Origin: Oscillospiraceae bacterium
Lineage (GTDB): Bacteria; Bacillota; Clostridia; Oscillospirales; Ruminococcaceae
Reading direction: 5' to 3'
Length of the DNA: 8,948 nt
Assembly (NCBI GenBank): GCA_900768675.1
Contig: CAAGDT010000166.1
Location: forward strand, 1 to 8,948
Shown piece by piece: positions 5,400-8,948 of this stretch (position 1 is the first letter of the stretch; each line of letters starts with the position of its first letter). The notes under the pieces were generated by a model. The model saw nothing but the letters and a program-made list of their open reading frames with translations. It had not been told where the DNA came from and searched no databases. The translations under genes were made by a program, and so were the position numbers.

Positions 5400-7793
5400 A
5401 TGATAGAGTTCAAGGGCTTTACCGAAAAGGCAAACGGTGCGCTTAATAAGGCTATGGAGGCAGCTATGGCGCTGGGGCATACCTACGTTGGAAGCGAGCA
5501 TATCCTTTACGGGCTTTTAAGCGAGGAAAGCGGGGTTGCCTGTCTTGCACTTAAAAAGTACGGAATAAAGCGGGAGGACGTGCTTGCTAAAATGGAGCTT
5601 ATTATTGGCAGGGGCGTTGCTACCCGCCTTACTGCGGGTGACTTTACTCCCAGGAGTAAGCGTATTCTTGAAACCGCTCTGGCAGGGGCAAGGGCGGCGA
5701 AGCAGAACTATGTGGGGACGGAGCATATCCTCTGTGCAATTCTCCGGGACGAAGGCTGTTACGGCGCACGTTTTCTCAAGGAGCTTGGTGTTAATGTGCA
5801 GCAGCTTTGCAGGGATTGCGGCGGCGATAATTCCGTAAATGATTTTGGTGCAGAGCCTGCACGAAAAAATCAGAAAAACCTGCCCATACTTGAAAAATAC
5901 GGTAAAAATCTTACTGCCCTTGCAACTCAGGGGAAAATCGACCCTGTTATAAGCCGTGAAAGGGAAATCGGAGACGCGGTACAGATACTTCTGAGGCGAA
6001 GGAAGAACAATCCCTGTATGGTGGGTGAAAGCGGCGTGGGCAAGACTGCGATTGCGGAGGGAATTGCAATAAAAATAGCGGAAGGAGCAGTTCCCGAGGG
6101 ACTAAAAAACAAGCGGCTTTACAGCCTTGATATTACCGCCGTAATTGCAGGCGCAAAGTACAGGGGCGACTTTGAGGAGCGGATAAAGTCCATTATTGAG
6201 GAGGTTTCCGCCGACGGGAACGTTATACTTTTTATAGATGAAATTCATTCTATCGTAGGTGCAGGAGCAGCAGAAGGCGCAATTGACGCAGCGAATATCT
6301 TAAAGCCGGTGCTTGCCCGTGGGGAAATTCAGGTTATCGGCGCTAGCACCTTTGACGAGTACAGGAAGTATATCGAAAAGGACGGCGCTCTTGCCCGCCG
6401 CTTTCAGCCCATTAAAATAGAAGAGCCAACCGAAGAAGCGGCAATAAGCATTTTGCAGGGCTTAAAGCCCAAGTATGAGGCATATCACGGGGTAAAAATC
6501 GCCGATGAAGCGATAGCAGCGGCGGTAAAGCTGTCGGTACGCTATCTTGAGGGCAGGAAGCTGCCCGACAAGGCGATAGACCTTATGGACGAAGCCTGCG
6601 CCACGGTAAGGATACGGGAGTTTCGCCGCCCTCCGGAGCTGTCCCTGCTTGAAGACAGGCTTGCTTCCCTTGCCCGGGAAAAGGAGGCGGCGGTTGCCGC
6701 CCAGGAGTTTGAGCGGGCGGCTGAGATAAGAAACAGCGAGCGAAAGCTGACAACGGAGTACGAGATACTGAAAACAAAGGCGGAAAGCAACGGCGAGGGG
6801 TACAAGACCGTAACAGCGGCGGATATTGCAGACGCCGCAAGCAGAGAAAGCGGAATCCCTGTTTCCGAGGTAACCCGAAGCGAGGCGCAGCGTGTTCTTG
6901 ACTTAGAGCAGGAGCTGAGCAGGCGGGTAATCGGTCAGGCGGCGGCGGTAAAGGCGGTTTCTGCCGCTATACGCCGCGGCAGGTCGGGCATAAGCCGCAG
7001 GAACAGACCCTTAGGCAGCTTTATTTTCGCAGGACCTACGGGAGTAGGCAAAACCGAGCTTTCAAAGGCGCTTTCAGCAGCTCTTTTCGGGGACGAAAAT
7101 GCGCTTATACGCTTTGATATGTCGGAATATATGGAAAAGCACAGCGTTTCGGGGCTTATCGGAGCGCCTGCGGGGTATGTTGGCTACGAGGACGGGGGAA
7201 GGCTTATTGAGGCGGTAAAGAACAAGCCTTACAGCGTTATTCTTTTCGACGAGATAGAAAAGGCGCACCCTGATGTTCTTAATATTCTTTTACAGCTTCT
7301 TGACGACGGGCATATTACCTCGGCAGACGGTCGCAGGGTAAGCGCAAAGAACTGCATTATAATAATGACCACCAACGTAGGAGCAAGGCATATTACGGAA
7401 AAGAGCGGCTCTCTCGGCTTTATTTCCGGGGAAAAGGGAGAGATAATTGAGGAGACTGTTAAAAAGGAGCTTAAAAACGCCTTTCGCCCCGAGTTTCTCA
7501 ACAGGGCGGACGAAATCGTGGTATTCGGAAAGCTGACGGGGGAGGATATTGAAAAGGTCTGCCGCAATATGCTTGCTGAGCTTACGGAGCGGGTTTCGGA
7601 GAGGGGATATACTCTTGAAGTGACAGAGGAGGCGGTTAAAAAGCTTGCCGAAAAAGGCTACAGCGAGAAATTCGGGGCAAGAAACCTGTACAGGACCATA
7701 GTATCTCTTGTGGAAAATCCTGTTGCCGAGGAAATATTAAGGGGAGGAGAAAGCAGGAAAATTATTTTTGACGAAAGCCGTGTTATGCCTTGA
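5400..7793 (+). CDS. clpC: ClpC-type AAA+ unfoldase of the Clp protease
   Basis: The 797-residue product starts at ATG 5400, 7 bases after GGAGG (5388-5392). ClpC is an ATP-driven hexamer that unfolds proteins and feeds them to ClpP in the cytosol. The order is complete: two Clp N repeats (about 1-70 and 78-140); AAA-1 with Walker A GESGVGKT 209-216, pore Tyr254 in AKYRG and Walker B VILFIDE 275-281; a UVR-like middle coil around QEFERAAEIR 435-444; AAA-2 with Walker A GPTGVGKT 545-552, pore GYVG 592-595 and Walker B VILFDE 613-618; and a C-terminal small domain. LGF at 672-674 is the loop that docks on ClpP, so it is a protease partner rather than a ClpB disaggregase. The short UVR middle region also excludes ClpB. 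Unlike Bacillus, no ctsR, mcsA or mcsB adjoins. Codon use is mixed, including ATA and AAA, unlike the surface genes. Confidence 0.95.
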   Translation: MIEFKGFTEKANGALNKAMEAAMALGHTYVGSEHILYGLLSEESGVACLALKKYGIKREDVLAKMELIIGRGVATRLTAGDFTPRSKRILETALAGARAAKQNYVGTEHILCAILRDEGCYGARFLKELGVNVQQLCRDCGGDNSVNDFGAEPARKNQKNLPILEKYGKNLTALATQGKIDPVISREREIGDAVQILLRRRKNNPCMVGESGVGKTAIAEGIAIKIAEGAVPEGLKNKRLYSLDITAVIAGAKYRGDFEERIKSIIEEVSADGNVILFIDEIHSIVGAGAAEGAIDAANILKPVLARGEIQVIGASTFDEYRKYIEKDGALARRFQPIKIEEPTEEAAISILQGLKPKYEAYHGVKIADEAIAAAVKLSVRYLEGRKLPDKAIDLMDEACATVRIREFRRPPELSLLEDRLASLAREKEAAVAAQEFERAAEIRNSERKLTTEYEILKTKAESNGEGYKTVTAADIADAASRESGIPVSEVTRSEAQRVLDLEQELSRRVIGQAAAVKAVSAAIRRGRSGISRRNRPLGSFIFAGPTGVGKTELSKALSAALFGDENALIRFDMSEYMEKHSVSGLIGAPAGYVGYEDGGRLIEAVKNKPYSVILFDEIEKAHPDVLNILLQLLDDGHITSADGRRVSAKNCIIIMTTNVGARHITEKSGSLGFISGEKGEIIEETVKKELKNAFRPEFLNRADEIVVFGKLTGEDIEKVCRNMLAELTERVSERGYTLEVTEEAVKKLAEKGYSEKFGARNLYRTIVSLVENPVAEEILRGGESRKIIFDESRVMP

Positions 7794-7818
7794 AAAAAGC
7801 GATATGTTATGATAAAAT
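7790..7818 (+). promoter_or_regulatory. Extended -10 promoter for the membrane acyltransferase gene
   Basis: TTGAAA (7790-7795) overlaps the clpC stop codon. After a 17-bp spacer comes TAAAAT (7813-7818) preceded by TGA, an extended -10. Transcription should start near 7825, leaving a leader of about 63 bases. Confidence 0.75.
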
Positions 7819-7832
7819 ATAAAAGCGATATG
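7795..7832 (+). repeat. Direct repeat AAAAGCGATATG flanking the -10 box
   Basis: Two identical 12-base copies lie at 7795-7806 and 7821-7832, 26 bp apart start to start. One is in the promoter spacer and the other at the predicted transcription start, a layout that would suit a dimeric or cooperative regulator. Confidence 0.65.
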
Positions 7833-7887
7833 CAAAAATAAGGGCGGCGATTACGCAGTAATGCCCCAAGAAAAAAGGTAAGACAGC

Positions 7888-8649
7888 ATGGGAAAACGAG
7901 TTGGAATTGTGGACGAAATAAGGGGAATCGCCTTTATTTCCATGGTAATATATCACGTTTATTACGATATTGCTTTTATTTACGGGGTTAATCTTCCCGA
8001 CGCAATCGACCTTATAATGAAATGGCTTCAGCCCCTTATTGCGGGTACGTTTATAGCTGTTGCGGGAATTTCCTCGAATTACTCGAAGAACAACTTCAAG
8101 CGTGGCGCTCTTTACTTTTTTATAGGAATGGCGATGACCTTTGTGACGGCGCTGGTTATGCCATCGGAGGTAATTGTTTTCGGAGTGCTTCATTTCCTCG
8201 GAATTGCGGCTATGATTTACGGCTTTGTGGGAAAATTCACCGAGCGCCTGCCCTATATTGTCGGCATAATAATTTTCGTACTGCTGTACGTTCTTACGCT
8301 GAATGTTCCCAGCGGCTACATCGGCTTTAACGGCATTTTCAAGCTGAATCTCCCCGCTTTCCTGTACAAAACCGACTACCTGTTCCCCTTAGGCTTCCCC
8401 TCCCCCGCCTTTTTCAGCGGCGACTATTTCCCCCTTATTCCTAATCTCTTCCTCTTTTTTGCAGGAGCATCTCTGGGCGCCTACTTCAAATCCGGCAGAG
8501 CTGCCAAGGGTATGTACATGACCCGTTTTTCGGGTCTCGCCTTCATAGGCAGGCACGGTCTGCTTCTTTATATCCTCCACCAGCCCGTAGCTATCGCAAT
8601 CTTAGAACTGATTTTCAAATGCACGGGCGGGAAGACGATTTTTCTGTAA
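7888..8649 (+). CDS. HGSNAT/DUF1624-type membrane acyltransferase
   Basis: The 253-residue product starts at ATG 7888, 9 bases after AAAAGG (7873-7878). It is a multispan membrane protein with roughly six or seven hydrophobic segments. The N-terminal DEIRGIAFISMVIYH (9-23) matches the family signature of a short charged stretch, RG, a membrane helix and a conserved His. VLHFLGIAAMI follows mid-protein and GRH-LL-Y-LHQP near the end; both are typical of the heparan-alpha-glucosaminide N-acetyltransferase catalytic domain (DUF1624). Family members move acyl groups across the membrane onto amino sugars; the substrate here is unknown, and cell-wall or surface polysaccharide is a reasonable guess. 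The length is full for a single-domain member. It has its own promoter at the clpC stop, and no functional link with clpC is evident. Confidence 0.85.
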   Translation: MGKRVGIVDEIRGIAFISMVIYHVYYDIAFIYGVNLPDAIDLIMKWLQPLIAGTFIAVAGISSNYSKNNFKRGALYFFIGMAMTFVTALVMPSEVIVFGVLHFLGIAAMIYGFVGKFTERLPYIVGIIIFVLLYVLTLNVPSGYIGFNGIFKLNLPAFLYKTDYLFPLGFPSPAFFSGDYFPLIPNLFLFFAGASLGAYFKSGRAAKGMYMTRFSGLAFIGRHGLLLYILHQPVAIAILELIFKCTGGKTIFL

Positions 8650-8768
8650 TTGAGAGAATTAAGAGAAAAGAGAGAAGACGCTTTTTGAAAAGAAGCTACG
8701 CAGCAAGCTGCGCAAAAACTTTCAGACACTTCGCGGTTAAGCGGCGGCATTTCAGAACAACGGGAAAC
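8650..8768 (+). other. Non-coding stretch with short inverted repeats
   Basis: After the acyltransferase stop comes a purine-rich run (8651-8677), then CTTTTTGAAAAG (8681-8692) and the inverted repeat CGCAGC-AA-GCTGCG (8699-8712) followed by CAAAAACTTTC. I see no gene with an RBS here. The hairpin block looks like a dispersed intergenic repeat of Clostridia, which cannot be tested within one window. Confidence 0.4.
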
Positions 8769-8804
8769 AACAGCAAGGATTATTGCCTTGCTGTTTTCTT
8801 TTTG
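8769..8804 (+). terminator. Intrinsic terminator downstream of the acyltransferase gene
   Basis: AACAGCAAGG (8769-8778) and CCTTGCTGTT (8786-8795) make a 10-bp stem around ATTATTG, followed by TTCTTTTTG. It is about 120 bases after the acyltransferase stop, so the transcript would carry a long 3' end. Confidence 0.85.
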
Positions 8805-8948
8805 GGGGCAGGTCTTGGCGGCGATACAAATAACAGCAGAAAAACCGTGAATGTGAACCAAATCTACTCCATAAATCAAATGCAGTAATCAAGCTTTCTG
8901 GGGTGGAGCGCCCGTGCGCTCCCGCCGGGGTGAAGGGGGCGGCGTTAG
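8805..8948. other. Window end without a supportable gene; GC-rich hairpin
   Basis: No open frame with an RBS is visible. GGAGCGC (8905-8911) and GCGCTCC (8916-8922) form a 7-bp stem with loop CCGT inside a strongly GC-rich tail (8899-8948) unlike the AT-rich spacers elsewhere. The feature may continue beyond the window. Confidence 0.4.

Noticed and set aside
7807..8193. 128-codon minus-strand open frame opposite the acyltransferase start
   Set aside because: It is antisense to a recognised gene, and I see no RBS or family pattern.
8568..8879. 103-codon minus-strand open frame at the window end
   Set aside because: It runs through the terminator hairpin and the end of the acyltransferase gene, and has no RBS before its ATG.
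8619..8888. 89-codon plus-strand open frame overlapping the acyltransferase end
   Set aside because: It is out of frame with the acyltransferase, crosses the terminator and has no RBS or recognisable domain.

Overview
The window looks like a chromosomal segment of a Gram-positive anaerobe of the Oscillospiraceae, most like Ruminococcus. The evidence is strong GGAGG ribosome sites, near-consensus sigma-A promoters, surface proteins ending in an (N/S)PxTG motif plus hydrophobic tail plus KKRK, a clostridial-type ClpC and a small Cys-rich protein of a kind seen in Clostridia. The species cannot be fixed from this window.

Region 1 (about 1-4860) holds three secreted, probably wall-anchored proteins in a row on the plus strand. 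Each is its own transcription unit: a TTGA-type -35, a 17-bp spacer, a perfect TATAAT, a potential hairpin near the RNA 5' end, a strong RBS, and an intrinsic terminator. The first protein (224-2014) has an Asp-rich stalk with a 9-bp tandem repeat. The second (2245-3816) and third (4025-4804) share promoter-upstream sequence, signal peptide, a Trp-rich domain type and a nearly identical 3' end, but differ in between. Their codon use (AAG, TTC, AAC, GAC, GCT) differs from the rest of the window and suggests high expression. None of the three has a function I can name.

Region 2 (about 4861-5400) holds a 66-residue protein of unknown function on plus and, converging on it across a shared bidirectional terminator, a 45-codon Cys-rich membrane peptide on minus. 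The peptide gene is divergent from clpC, and an 18-bp perfect palindrome lies between them.

Region 3 (5400-8649) has a complete ClpC-type AAA+ unfoldase without ctsR-mcsA-mcsB beside it. It is followed by a multispan membrane protein of the HGSNAT/DUF1624 acyltransferase type, which has its own promoter starting at the clpC stop codon. The last 300 bases (8650-8948) hold inverted repeats, one good terminator and a GC-rich end, but no supportable gene.

The most notable observations are the paired surface-protein cassettes with conserved regulatory and anchor ends around divergent middles, the Asp-rich repeat stalk, and the small Cys-rich membrane peptide facing clpC across a palindromic putative operator.
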